Shown here piece by piece: positions 46,672 to 56,724 of a stretch of 64,000 nucleotides of DNA (the first letter of the stretch is position 1; every line of letters begins with the position of its first letter). The stretch is from an uncultured Bacteroidales bacterium (GTDB lineage: Bacteria > Bacteroidota > Bacteroidia > Bacteroidales > Paludibacteraceae), in the NCBI GenBank assembly GCA_946406195.1, contig CAMJJT010000002.1, positions 1-64,000 on the forward strand, in the 5' to 3' direction. Position numbers and translations under genes: made by a program. The notes under the pieces are model-generated. The model saw only the letters and a program-made list of their open reading frames with translations, was not told where the DNA came from and did not search any database.

Positions 46672-47145
46672 TTACCAAACAGCCTGTATCAGGGCGACGG
46701 TCATGAGACCGCAGGCGATGAGTTTGAGGATCGTACCAAAGAGGATGCCGACGAAACTCCCCCAACCTGCTTTGAGGGCATCGTTGAGTTGTTTACCGCT
46801 GATCAGTTCGCCGATAACGGCTCCGACCAACGGACCAAAAATAACACCCATTGCACCGAAGAACAATCCAACAAAAACACCAATTGTACTTCCCCATACT
46901 CCCCATTTCGTACCACCATAGTGTTTGGTTCCCCAAGCCGGTACTACATAATCGAGCACAGAGATGATTACCACCACAATACCCCAAATGAGGAGGAACT
47001 GCCATGAGAAATGGATCTTTTCCGTCGCTTGTGCTATCCACAAACCGATATACGCAATCGGTGTTCCCGGTAAACCGGGCACTATACAGCCAATCAGACC
47101 GATCAGCATCAAAAGAAATGCTAAAACTAATAAAAAGATATTCAT
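46672..47145 (-). CDS. DUF456 membrane protein
   Basis: Gly-rich TM protein 'GCIVPGLPGTPIAYIGLW...GVIFGPLVGAVIGEL'. Confidence 0.8.
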   Translation of the reverse strand: MNIFLLVLAFLLMLIGLIGCIVPGLPGTPIAYIGLWIAQATEKIHFSWQFLLIWGIVVVIISVLDYVVPAWGTKHYGGTKWGVWGSTIGVFVGLFFGAMGVIFGPLVGAVIGELISGKQLNDALKAGWGSFVGILFGTILKLIACGLMTVALIQAVW

Positions 47146-47157
47146 AAAACGTTGATA

Positions 47158-48420
47158 TTAAGTTGCTTTGAGAGCGATAATGTCCCGCAGGTCGGTGGTA
47201 TATAGGGGCGATTTGTGCTCCGTTTTATAGACAGATTGTTGGGAAGTCATCTGGGAGCCAAGGATGATGGCACGTTTGCCATGACGATCATCGATATGGT
47301 CAAGGACACGCTGGAGACGGTTTTCGCGGGAACGATCTTTGGTGTCAAACAGATCCGGCACAACAGCCGTTTCGGGGATGACCTTGAGCAAAACGACCCC
47401 AGCTTTTTTGTATAGAACTCCCGGTCTGTATGCCTTCCGAAAGGCATTCAGAGCATATGAAATCAACTCCTGCGTATTCGATGTTGCTACCGGAAGGGTA
47501 ACCAATTCCGAGAGATAGTGCTGCTCAATATCCGTTCGGAAAGCCGAAGTATGGGCGTACACGTAGAGCTGCTGAGCCACTGAATTTTGAGTACGCAACT
47601 GACGAGCACAATGTGCACAGAAATTAGCGATCTGTTCCTCCAAAAGTGTCGGGTCTGTAATGGCAGAAGCAAAAGTGCGAGAAGTAGTAATGGACTGCTT
47701 CATAGGCAGTTGGGTGATGTCGATCGCATCCTGTCCTCTTAATTCCTGCCATGTCAGCAGACCGGGTTTATTGAGTACATTACGGGCAAAAGAGGCTGTT
47801 TTGAGTGTAAAATCAAGGGCTGTATAGATTCCGGCATTTTGCAGTTTGACTTTCGCCCGACGCCCTATTCCCCACACATCGCCTATCTCGAAGGAGGAAA
47901 GTGCCTTGACGCGTTGCTCTTCCGTCCGTATCTCGCAAACACCGTGATAACCGGGGTATTGTTTGGCGTACTTGGATGCCACTTTAGCGAGTGTTTTGGA
48001 GGGGGCGATGCCGATAGAAATGGGTATCCCCACTCCACGCCGGATATCTTTCACCAGTTGCTCGCAGTACGATTTTTGCCTGTCTGCAGCGATATGGTCT
48101 ATATTAAAGAAACACTCGTCAATGGAGTACTGATCAAAGCGAGAAGTACACCGCCGAATCATAGACATGACGCGATCGGAGAGATCGCCATACAAAGAGA
48201 AATTCGATGAGAAACATACCACCCCTTCTTTGTCCACAAGCGGTTTTATTTGGTAGAGCGGTACACCCATTTTGATGCCGAGCGCTTTGGCTTCGTTGGA
48301 GCGACTGACGACACAACCGTCATTGCCCGAGAGAACCACAACAGGTTTGCCTTCCAAATCAGGACGGAAAACACGTTCGCACGAGACGAAAAAATTATTG
48401 CAATCGGCGAGAGCGTACAT
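47158..48420 (-). CDS. umuC: DNA polymerase V subunit UmuC (Y-family)
   Basis: [52 protein letters not shown]. Confidence 0.93.
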   Translation of the reverse strand: MYALADCNNFFVSCERVFRPDLEGKPVVVLSGNDGCVVSRSNEAKALGIKMGVPLYQIKPLVDKEGVVCFSSNFSLYGDLSDRVMSMIRRCTSRFDQYSIDECFFNIDHIAADRQKSYCEQLVKDIRRGVGIPISIGIAPSKTLAKVASKYAKQYPGYHGVCEIRTEEQRVKALSSFEIGDVWGIGRRAKVKLQNAGIYTALDFTLKTASFARNVLNKPGLLTWQELRGQDAIDITQLPMKQSITTSRTFASAITDPTLLEEQIANFCAHCARQLRTQNSVAQQLYVYAHTSAFRTDIEQHYLSELVTLPVATSNTQELISYALNAFRKAYRPGVLYKKAGVVLLKVIPETAVVPDLFDTKDRSRENRLQRVLDHIDDRHGKRAIILGSQMTSQQSVYKTEHKSPLYTTDLRDIIALKAT

Positions 48421-48422
48421 CG

Positions 48423-48854
48423 TTATCGGGTCTTATGTACGGCATATGTCACGACTCCCCATACTTGGAAATTGCTTTCCTGAGAGACACGAATAGGTTG
48501 AAAATCAGGATTATGAGGAATCAGCCAAGCGCTTTGTTCATCCTCATCCATTTTGAACTCCTTGAGCGTGTATTCGCCATCAATATAAGCTACGATGAAA
48601 TCGCCGTTTTGGGGCTCAAGACTCCGATCCACTACTACAATATCCCCATCGAGAATGCCGGCATCGCGCATCGAGTCGCCCTGCACATGGGCATAGAAAG
48701 TGGTCTCGGGGTGAGGGGTCAACTCACGAGCGAGGTTGATACGTTCACCCGCATGGTCAGCAGCAGGCGAAGGAAAACCGGCATGTATCGATTCCGCAAA
48801 CTCAAGCGCTAACTCCGCTTGCTCCGAATCCGTTATGTTTATCAGTTTAGCCAT
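48423..48854 (-). CDS. umuD: UmuD-like S24 autoproteolytic protein
   Basis: [38 protein letters not shown]. Confidence 0.9.
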   Translation of the reverse strand: MAKLINITDSEQAELALEFAESIHAGFPSPAADHAGERINLARELTPHPETTFYAHVQGDSMRDAGILDGDIVVVDRSLEPQNGDFIVAYIDGEYTLKEFKMDEDEQSAWLIPHNPDFQPIRVSQESNFQVWGVVTYAVHKTR

Positions 48855-48860
48855 GAAATA

Positions 48861-50390
48861 TTACTTCAATTGGATGCCTTGCGCATTGTAGGTCTTGCCG
48901 TTATTGCGGCGGATGATGAGTTGACCGTTATGGAGATATTTGATGGAAGCCCCGGAGGGGTTCGGGTTCAGAGACTCAAGGGCATCGGGTAATTGGGGAG
49001 TATTGATAGACAAGGTAAGATGCAGATCGTCCGTGAGATCCGAGAAACGAGATTTACGGAGCGTTCGATCCTCCACCAAGGATTGTACAGGTTCTTGCGC
49101 CATAAGCACTGCCATACCGGCAAAAGTTTCTCCGAAAGCAATAGCATACAATCCAAGAGCCTCCTTGACCATATTCTGCATTCCAGTATAGACATCCTCC
49201 GCCAGCGCTTGAGCTTTCTGAGGATAGTCGGACTCATTGGCTTCAGAATGGAAGAGATAGAGGTTGATAGCAGGAGTGCCTATATTACGCTTCGTGATAG
49301 CAATCCTCTCCTCATTCGTTTGGGGCAAGGTTTTTTTGATTAAATTAATAAGAATATCATCGAAGCCCAAAGCCTTTAAATTCGGAACGATTTTTGAATC
49401 CCACATGCTATCGACTTTCCCCCACGCTTTGAGCGCGAGGGATGGGATTAGGTTCTCCGTATGCTCAGCCATCCAATCGCGGCTATAAGAATAGAGGTCG
49501 GCGATAGAGGGGAGGGCGGTGAGGTAATCGGTGGTGACCGATATAGAAGCTCTGTCCGGTGAGAGGGTGAGCCAGCGATAAGGGCAAGGGAAAGTGATGG
49601 GTGCACCGGTAGTGATCTCCACAAGGCTATCCTTAGAGAGTGCGGTGGTGTCCCGGAAAGTGGTGATACCATTGACATGGAAATGTCCTGTGAGGACGAG
49701 ATGTACTCCATGCGCCATGAGGCTATCGCGGATGGCGTCGGCGGACTTGAAGCGACAGGCAGGTTCCAAAGTGGATTGCTGGTCAAAATGCTCGAGGATC
49801 TGCCAGTGCGCCATAGCGATGACAGTATGTCCTTTCTCGCGCGCTTCGTCGGCTTGGGATAAGACAAAACGCATGGTAGAAGGCGAGATAACGCCCGTAC
49901 CGGCAGTGCCATTCGAGCCATCGATACCAATGACCGTGAGCCCTCGCAAGGGGTTGACGGCATAAGACTTAGAAGCAGCATCACGGGCTACCGACTCTCC
50001 CTCGACAGGATAGAGCGATTCCCAATCGACGGTATTAGGCAGATCATGGTTGCCCGGGATAACGAGCGAAGGGATGCCGGCTTGTCGCAAGCGAAGGAGG
50101 GAAGCAGAGACATAAGCATGTGCTTCGGGTTCGCCATCACGGGTCAAGTCGCCCGGGATGAGAATCAGGGACGGATGATACGCCAACGCGGTATCAACGA
50201 GTGCATCCCAGATAGGTTGACTGAGATCGAGCATCTTACGCTGTTTAGTCATATAAGAGTCGAAATCGGGTTCGGCATCAATGACCGACTGCGGAGTGAC
50301 ATGCGGATCGGCAATTAGCATGATACGGTCTTGCGCATTGAGGAGCGCAAAAGATGCACAGAAAGCAAGGATAAAAGTAAATCTTTTCAT
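48861..50390 (-). CDS. Secreted metallophosphoesterase with C-terminal sorting-like tag
   Basis: LIADPHV, IPGDLTRDG, VIPGNHD, LTGHFHV; C-terminus IKYLHNGQLIIRRNNGKTYNAQGIQLK. Confidence 0.85.
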   Translation of the reverse strand: MKRFTFILAFCASFALLNAQDRIMLIADPHVTPQSVIDAEPDFDSYMTKQRKMLDLSQPIWDALVDTALAYHPSLILIPGDLTRDGEPEAHAYVSASLLRLRQAGIPSLVIPGNHDLPNTVDWESLYPVEGESVARDAASKSYAVNPLRGLTVIGIDGSNGTAGTGVISPSTMRFVLSQADEAREKGHTVIAMAHWQILEHFDQQSTLEPACRFKSADAIRDSLMAHGVHLVLTGHFHVNGITTFRDTTALSKDSLVEITTGAPITFPCPYRWLTLSPDRASISVTTDYLTALPSIADLYSYSRDWMAEHTENLIPSLALKAWGKVDSMWDSKIVPNLKALGFDDILINLIKKTLPQTNEERIAITKRNIGTPAINLYLFHSEANESDYPQKAQALAEDVYTGMQNMVKEALGLYAIAFGETFAGMAVLMAQEPVQSLVEDRTLRKSRFSDLTDDLHLTLSINTPQLPDALESLNPNPSGASIKYLHNGQLIIRRNNGKTYNAQGIQLK

Positions 50391-50394
50391 ATCT

Positions 50395-53247
50395 TTATTG
50401 TATAGTTATAGTTACACGTCTATTAAGGGCACGCCCTTCTTCGGTATCATTCGGGGCGACAGGTTGGGCATCTCCATAGCCGAAGGTAGTTATCAGTTCC
50501 GGTTTGCAGCCAAAAGCAATGAGTTGGCGTTTGACCGATTCTGCCCGAGCTTGTGAGAGTGCTTTGTTTGCCTCGGGTTGACCGATGTTGTCGGTATGTC
50601 CCGCAAGGCGTATCTTATATCCGTACGCTGCCACATATGCGGCTATACGCTTCAGTTCCGGCAAGGAGGCAGGCATAATCACATCACTGGCAGTCTCAAA
50701 AAGGAGATTTTGGATAGCAATAGGTTCATTGCGTTTCATCACGGTAATGGTCTCCGGACGTTTGTCTTCCGGTAGTGTCACCGCATAGATATCATGTCTC
50801 CGCCCTTCTTTGCGGGCAAAATAAGCCGTTGTACCATCAGCAGAGATCTTATACCAGCAGTCTCTTCCGGAGGTGTTGATATCCGGTCCCAGGTTCTCGG
50901 GCTCCGACCAGCAGTTCCAACAACTGTCCGCCAAACGTCGTGATACCCAGACGTCCAATTCACCCAATGAGCCCTCCCGATCGGAAGAGAAATAGAGGGT
51001 CTTCATATCGGGGTGTAAAAAGGGCGAACGCTCCATTCCTGCAGTATTAATAGCCGGGCCAATAGAATACGGCTTTTGCCATTGACCATTAGCATCACGC
51101 TCGGAAACAAAGATATTAAGGGACGGTTTCTCTTCGTTCTCTGCCGCGTAATTGGCAGCAAAGAGCAGGGCTGCACCGTCAGCCGTTATCATTGCATCCG
51201 CTTGCCAGTTACCTAATTGCAGGTACTTCGGCAGAGGACGCGGTTCGGACCATCCATGAGGTGTGCGGATCGAGAAGCACATACGTCCTTCCACAAAGAG
51301 CAACATCGTTCGTCCGTCTCCGGAGAGCGAGGTGGGGGCTTCATTGCGATAGGGGTTGGAGAGTTCGGGCACACGATGTGCACTACTCCACTCGCCTGTT
51401 CTACGGTCCCGCCGGGAAACATAGATATCTTCCGACGCCGAGCCATCCTCACGATTAAGCCCTACGAAATAGAGGGTGTTATCATCGATGGTCAGCGTTG
51501 GTCCATATTCCTCCCCGATCTGCGTATTGACAGACTGAGGCAAAAGTTGCGGTTGGATGCTGTCCGCTGTGGTGAAACTGCAGAAAATGAGAATCAACAG
51601 CTGAGCCGCCATCACACGCAAGAAGGTAGTAAACGGACTAAGCGTTGCATAGCAAATAGCCGCCTGATTATTCTCATTCGAAAGCGACTGAGCATACGGC
51701 AAAGCCATGGCACAAGTCATGGAGCCTACCATCAGACCCACCACATTGAAATAATTCATATGCAGCCATTTATAAGCGATGGTGCCTACGATCAACAGAG
51801 GAATGATGGTGATCAAGAATCCGTATCCGATCCATAGATATCCGCCATTGACTACCGTCGGCACAAAATCCTCGCCTACCGAGAGACCCAATGCTGCCAA
51901 GAACAAGGTCAGACCCACTTGACGCAGCATCATATTTGCCGATGTAGTAGAGAACGTCACCATGTTATAGTACGGTCCGTAATGACCGATCAAGATCGCC
52001 ACAATCAGCGAACCGCCCACTAATCCAAGTTTGAAAGTCGTACCCATACCCGGAATCGGAATAGGCAACAGTCCAACGCAGATACCCAATACGATACCGA
52101 AGAAGACCGGTAACAAATGCGGTGCATCCAGACGTTTCAACTCGTTTCCGAAAGTGTCCGCTACGCGGCTTACATCGTTCTTGTCTCCTACCACCATGAT
52201 ACGGTCGCCTAATTGGAGGATCATATCCGGTGTGGCAAGCAGGTCTATACCGGCACGGTTGACACGCGTGATAGTAGCATGATACTGCTGACGCAGATTG
52301 AATGTACGGATACGTTTTCCGTTGCACTCAGGTCGGGTAACAGCTATACGGCGAGATATCAAGTGATTGGATTTCTCGCTCTGCACATGCAAGTCATAAT
52401 CCTTGGTCTGACCTAATAATCGCAGCATAGGAATATATTGTTTCTCTGTCAGCACGCGCAGCGTATCGCCGTTTCGGAAGGTCGTTTGTTCGTTCACCAA
52501 CTCATCCGATCCGTCGGGACGAATCACTCGGCTGACTACTATCTCTTTCACCGGACAGAGTTGTACCAACTCATCTATCGTCAACACATCCAACTGCGGA
52601 TTATTGAGTGTTATATCCACACAAACAGGCTCTTCGGTCGTTGCCTTGGCTGCTTCTTTCAGTTGTGCCTCTTCTTGCGGCAGACTGATGCGGAATGCTT
52701 TGCGCACCAGTTCAAATGCCAAGATCAAACCCACTATACTAAGCGGATAAGCTACGGCATAACCGGTAGCAATAGTCGGTTCAATGGTACCTGTCAGATC
52801 TTGATAAGCCTGCTGAGCCGATGCTAACGAAGGAGTGGAAGTCACAGCTCCGGACATCACACCCGTCATAGTTGCCATATCGATACCCGTGACATAATGC
52901 AGTACGATCGTACACACACACGCCAACAGCACAATAGCTGCTGCTAACATATTCAGTTGCAATACCCCTCTTTTGAACGGCGAGAACGATGGACCAACTT
53001 GCAAACCAATTGAATAGACAAAGAGTATCAGACCAAAATCCTTGGCAAACTGTGCCACACTATGGTCTATATTCACGCCTACGGAAGCCAAGGCGATACC
53101 CACAAAGAGCACCCACGTAACGCCCAGCGAGAAGCTTTTGATCTTCGCTTTCTCGCCAAGCCATAGGCCAATTGTCATCACTATGGTCAGCCACAAAAGG
53201 GACTGTGCGATGGAGGGATGAAACAAAAAGTCTTCTATTGAATTCAT
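50395..53247 (-). CDS. Fusion: YidE/AspT-like exchanger with TrkA-C domains + PD40 + OmpA domain
   Basis: N-terminal TM blocks and TrkA_C-like segments; C-terminal PD40 repeats (MKTLYFSSDREGSLGELDVW) and OmpA signature (IRLAGHTDNIGQPEANKALSQARAESVKRQL). Confidence 0.8.
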   Translation of the reverse strand: MNSIEDFLFHPSIAQSLLWLTIVMTIGLWLGEKAKIKSFSLGVTWVLFVGIALASVGVNIDHSVAQFAKDFGLILFVYSIGLQVGPSFSPFKRGVLQLNMLAAAIVLLACVCTIVLHYVTGIDMATMTGVMSGAVTSTPSLASAQQAYQDLTGTIEPTIATGYAVAYPLSIVGLILAFELVRKAFRISLPQEEAQLKEAAKATTEEPVCVDITLNNPQLDVLTIDELVQLCPVKEIVVSRVIRPDGSDELVNEQTTFRNGDTLRVLTEKQYIPMLRLLGQTKDYDLHVQSEKSNHLISRRIAVTRPECNGKRIRTFNLRQQYHATITRVNRAGIDLLATPDMILQLGDRIMVVGDKNDVSRVADTFGNELKRLDAPHLLPVFFGIVLGICVGLLPIPIPGMGTTFKLGLVGGSLIVAILIGHYGPYYNMVTFSTTSANMMLRQVGLTLFLAALGLSVGEDFVPTVVNGGYLWIGYGFLITIIPLLIVGTIAYKWLHMNYFNVVGLMVGSMTCAMALPYAQSLSNENNQAAICYATLSPFTTFLRVMAAQLLILIFCSFTTADSIQPQLLPQSVNTQIGEEYGPTLTIDDNTLYFVGLNREDGSASEDIYVSRRDRRTGEWSSAHRVPELSNPYRNEAPTSLSGDGRTMLLFVEGRMCFSIRTPHGWSEPRPLPKYLQLGNWQADAMITADGAALLFAANYAAENEEKPSLNIFVSERDANGQWQKPYSIGPAINTAGMERSPFLHPDMKTLYFSSDREGSLGELDVWVSRRLADSCWNCWSEPENLGPDINTSGRDCWYKISADGTTAYFARKEGRRHDIYAVTLPEDKRPETITVMKRNEPIAIQNLLFETASDVIMPASLPELKRIAAYVAAYGYKIRLAGHTDNIGQPEANKALSQARAESVKRQLIAFGCKPELITTFGYGDAQPVAPNDTEEGRALNRRVTITIQ

Positions 53248-53252
53248 AACTT

Positions 53253-54500
53253 CTAACTTCTAACCTCTAACCTCTTAATCATTCCTACGAGGGCTTTCAT
53301 GCAAGCACGGTCGGTTATTTGCTCACGCAGTTTGCCGAGATGGAAACATTCAGCTGTTGTTCCTTCCGGTGTTGCCCATGCTATCCAAACAGTGCCCACC
53401 GGCTTCTCTTTGCTGCCTCCGGTAGGTCCCGCTATGCCGCTTGTTGCGATAGCATAATCAGTTCCAATTTGTTTGCGAACAGACTCAGCCATTACACGCA
53501 CCACCTCTTCGCTTACAACGCCATGCGCCTTTATCATTTCTTCCGGCACTCCAAGAAGATGCTCTTTGACCGAGTTATCGTAACTGATAATAGAGCCGAA
53601 ATAGAAGGCCGACGACCCCGCATGTTTATTGAGTAACGAGGCCAGTTTACCACCGGTACAGGACTCGGCAGTAGCGATGGTCTGATGACGGGCTTTGAGG
53701 ATATTGCCGACAATCACTTCGATGGGATCATCGGTCTCGGCAATCAGATAGTCTTTTGTGAGCTCCTTGAGTTGATCGAAATACTGCGTCATCTGCGTTT
53801 CAGTCAATTCACCGTAGGACGAGAGGCGCAGACGAATGATGCCGTCTTTGGGTAAATACGCCAGATGGAGACCGGCAGGCATGCTATTCTCGAAGTTCTC
53901 CAGCAGGATCGCCAATGACGACTCGGCGATACCTGTCACCTGCAGCGTACGATGGATAATCTCTCCTGACTCTTGACTCTTGATTCTTGACTCGATATAG
54001 GGCAATATCTGCTCCTCCATCGCAATCTTCATCTCATAGGGCACACCGGGCATGCAGGCGAGGAGTTTATCGTCTTTATGGAAGACCATCAGCGGAGCTG
54101 AACCTACTCTATTAGGCAGAATCTCAGCATTTTGCGGCACGAGCCATTGGGTAGCCGTCAAGCGGTTCAGCACATCCGGTCTCTCCTTATATAATTCGTG
54201 TATGTGCGCGCGAACGGAGGTGTCTTCAATCAGTTGGGTATCGAAATACTCGCAAAGGACCTGTTTGGTAATATCATCTTTGGTCGGTCCAAGTCCTCCG
54301 GTAGTGAGCACTATATCTGCTCGCGAGAAAGCTTCATTCAAAGCTGCGATAATATGCTCACGGTCGTCATGCACAGACGTAATCTGAAAAAGCTCGATCC
54401 CGTTCTCATTCAGTTTTTCCGCCATCCAGGCAGAGTTAGTATCCACTACTTGCCCGATGAGCAATTCGTCTCCTATGGTGATAATTTCACATTTTTTCAT
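53253..54500 (-). CDS. cinA: CinA-like competence/damage-inducible protein
   Basis: EIITIGDELLIGQVVDTNSAWMA; C-terminal AESCTGGKLASLL, SGIAGPTGG. Confidence 0.92.
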   Translation of the reverse strand: MKKCEIITIGDELLIGQVVDTNSAWMAEKLNENGIELFQITSVHDDREHIIAALNEAFSRADIVLTTGGLGPTKDDITKQVLCEYFDTQLIEDTSVRAHIHELYKERPDVLNRLTATQWLVPQNAEILPNRVGSAPLMVFHKDDKLLACMPGVPYEMKIAMEEQILPYIESRIKSQESGEIIHRTLQVTGIAESSLAILLENFENSMPAGLHLAYLPKDGIIRLRLSSYGELTETQMTQYFDQLKELTKDYLIAETDDPIEVIVGNILKARHQTIATAESCTGGKLASLLNKHAGSSAFYFGSIISYDNSVKEHLLGVPEEMIKAHGVVSEEVVRVMAESVRKQIGTDYAIATSGIAGPTGGSKEKPVGTVWIAWATPEGTTAECFHLGKLREQITDRACMKALVGMIKRLEVRS

Positions 54501-54504
54501 TTAC

Positions 54505-55104
54505 TCATTTACTCATTTGTTTATGCCATTCATCGGCAGTAAGACATAGTTCATCATACCATTCTTGCCCAAACCGACGGATGAGGGGCTCTTTAAGGAA
54601 CTGATAAAGAGGAAGATGAATCTTCTTTCCTTTAATGCGGGCACAATGACAAATATCCCACCGATGGTATTCCAAACCGATATATTCTCCTACTTTGGTG
54701 AGCCGTATGGGGTACAAATGGCAAGAAATAGGCTTTGAGAATTGATAATTGATAATTGAGAATTGAGAATTTTTCGTCATTTTCTCAATCAGGCAGTAAC
54801 ACCATCCGTTATGATCCGTACGAGCAAAGATACAATCTTTGCCATTGACGATGGAGAGCACCCGTTCGCCGGAGGGGTCGAGGTAAGAAAGTCCTTGTTC
54901 CTCCACCACTTTGCGTGCCTCTTTGGTCATATGCGGTAGGAGTTCCGGCAGGATTGCCTCTATCTGTTTTAGTTCCTCATCCGTGACAGGACAACCAGCG
55001 TCCCCTTCGATGCAGCAACAACCGCAACAAGTATCCAGGTCGCAGCAGAACTCTTTCTCAATTACATCGAGCGAGACAAGGGTATTATTTCCAATTACAA
55101 ACAT
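54505..55104 (-). CDS. DUF3109 family protein
   Basis: Cys-rich CCDLDTCCGCCCIEGDAGCP; ATG 55104. Confidence 0.8.
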   Translation of the reverse strand: MFVIGNNTLVSLDVIEKEFCCDLDTCCGCCCIEGDAGCPVTDEELKQIEAILPELLPHMTKEARKVVEEQGLSYLDPSGERVLSIVNGKDCIFARTDHNGWCYCLIEKMTKNSQFSIINYQFSKPISCHLYPIRLTKVGEYIGLEYHRWDICHCARIKGKKIHLPLYQFLKEPLIRRFGQEWYDELCLTADEWHKQMSK

Positions 55105-55646
55105 CCTTCCAAACAAATCTTGATGCCTAAGGCGATGAGTACTAATCCTCCTACCATTTCCATATTGATTTTCAGTTTACCGAAGAGCATTCCGAGCAGA
55201 TATCCTCCCAAAGAGAAAACCGCAGTGATGGAGCCTATGGTGATAACTGATGGGATAAGCCAATCGGGATACGGGACGAAGAGTAATCCTGTAGCAAGGA
55301 CGTCCACGCTGGTAGCGACAGCCAACATCAGCAGATAACGTATTTCCCAATGAGCAGTCTTACTGCGTGATTCATCATGATGAAACGCCTCAAAGATCAT
55401 CTTACCGCCCAGAAAACCCAGCAACACGAGTGCAATCCACGGGGCATAAGTACGCATAAAACAGACAAAGAGGTTTCCTGCGAAATAACCGACAACCGGC
55501 ATGCTCATATGAAAGAAGCCGAAGATAGCCGCCATGAGCAATGCCTTCGGATGCCATTTATGTTGGTTAAGGCCTTGTACCGCCGATACGGCGAAGCAAT
55601 CCATCGCCAGCCCGATAGCCATCAATATCACGTTTAGCCAGTCCAA
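55095..55646 (-). CDS. mntP: Manganese efflux pump MntP
   Basis: MAIGLAMDCFAVSAVQG...SVDVLATGLLF; apparent TTG start. Confidence 0.85.
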   Translation of the reverse strand: MDWLNVILMAIGLAMDCFAVSAVQGLNQHKWHPKALLMAAIFGFFHMSMPVVGYFAGNLFVCFMRTYAPWIALVLLGFLGGKMIFEAFHHDESRSKTAHWEIRYLLMLAVATSVDVLATGLLFVPYPDWLIPSVITIGSITAVFSLGGYLLGMLFGKLKINMEMVGGLVLIALGIKICLEGCL

Positions 55647-55730
55647 GAGATTATTAGCGTTTAGCGATTAGCGTTTAGCGAGATTTCGAGATCACGAGAT
55701 CACGAGATCACGAGATATCGAATTTTAATT
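55645..55730. repeat. Short tandem repeats between mntP and def
   Basis: TTAGCGTTTAGCGATTAGCGTTTAGCG then (GAGATCAC)x3. Confidence 0.8.
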
Positions 55731-56273
55731 TCTTCTGTATTTGTATCTGGCACCTGTTTTGCCTTTTGCTATGGAAGCCAGTTTATTTCTCACGAAGGTC
55801 TTGCGGATAGGCGAGATGCGATCGGTGAAGACATGTCCCTCCAGATGGTCGTACTCGTGCTGCACGATACGCGCTTGGAAATCCGTAAAGGTCTCTTCAT
55901 GTTCGTTGAAATCCTCATCCAGATAACGCAAAGTAACCGTTTTGGGACGCACGACGTTCTCACTGATGCCCGGGAGAGAGAGACAACCCTCTGAATACGT
56001 GCATGTTTCTTCGGATGCTTCCAGTAACTCAGGGTTGATAAACGCCCTCTTGAAATCCTTGCACTCCGGATAATCTTCTGCCAGTTCGAAACCATCCACT
56101 ACAAATAACCGCCAAGGTTTACCCACTTGCGGAGCAGCCAAACCACAACCTTCAGCCTGGGTCAGCGTCTCATACATATCCGCAATGAACTGTTTCAGTT
56201 CCGGTGTGTTCTCAATTTCTTCAGCCTCTTTTCTCAGTACGGGCTGACCGTACAAATATATTGGTAATATCAT
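55725..56273 (-). CDS. def: Peptide deformylase
   Basis: GCGLAAPQVG, EGCLSLPG, QHEYDHLEG. Confidence 0.95.
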   Translation of the reverse strand: MILPIYLYGQPVLRKEAEEIENTPELKQFIADMYETLTQAEGCGLAAPQVGKPWRLFVVDGFELAEDYPECKDFKRAFINPELLEASEETCTYSEGCLSLPGISENVVRPKTVTLRYLDEDFNEHEETFTDFQARIVQHEYDHLEGHVFTDRISPIRKTFVRNKLASIAKGKTGARYKYRRN

Positions 56274-56307
56274 AGATATTTAGTTATTTTCTCATTTACT
56301 CATTTTC

Positions 56308-56724
56308 TCATTTCTGAAGGCTGTCCATATAACCTTCCAAAATGATGCACGCGGCAATCTTATCCACCACGGCTTTGTTTTGGCGGTCTTTGCGTTTCAT
56401 ACCGCCGTCAATCATGGCCCGATGCGCCAGCACGGATGTGAAGCGTTCGTCATACATAGTTATAGGTTTATCGGGGAAGTTTTTTTTGAATACGCCCATA
56501 AAAGGTCGTATATAATTCATACTCTCCGAATCCTCCCCGTTCATTTGCGTAGGATGACCGATAACTACCTCATCTACAGGTTCTTTCGCGAAGTAATCGG
56601 TCAGCCAATTTATCAAGTCTTTGGTCTCAATCGTAAGCAAGGGATTAGCCGTTATGCGGAGCACATCCGTAACGGCTAATCCAGTGCGTTTACGACCGAA
56701 ATCTATTGCGAGAATACGTCCCAT
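56308..56724 (-). CDS. ruvX: YqgF/RuvX Holliday junction resolvase-like protein
   Basis: ILAIDFGRKRTGLAVTD, YDERFTSVLA, VDKIAACIILEGYMD. Confidence 0.9.
   Translation of the reverse strand: MGRILAIDFGRKRTGLAVTDVLRITANPLLTIETKDLINWLTDYFAKEPVDEVVIGHPTQMNGEDSESMNYIRPFMGVFKKNFPDKPITMYDERFTSVLAHRAMIDGGMKRKDRQNKAVVDKIAACIILEGYMDSLQK

Noticed and set aside
55680-55725. Possible CRISPR-like array (GAGATCAC)n
   Set aside because: Direct contiguous 8-bp units with no spacers and no cas genes; simple tandem repeat
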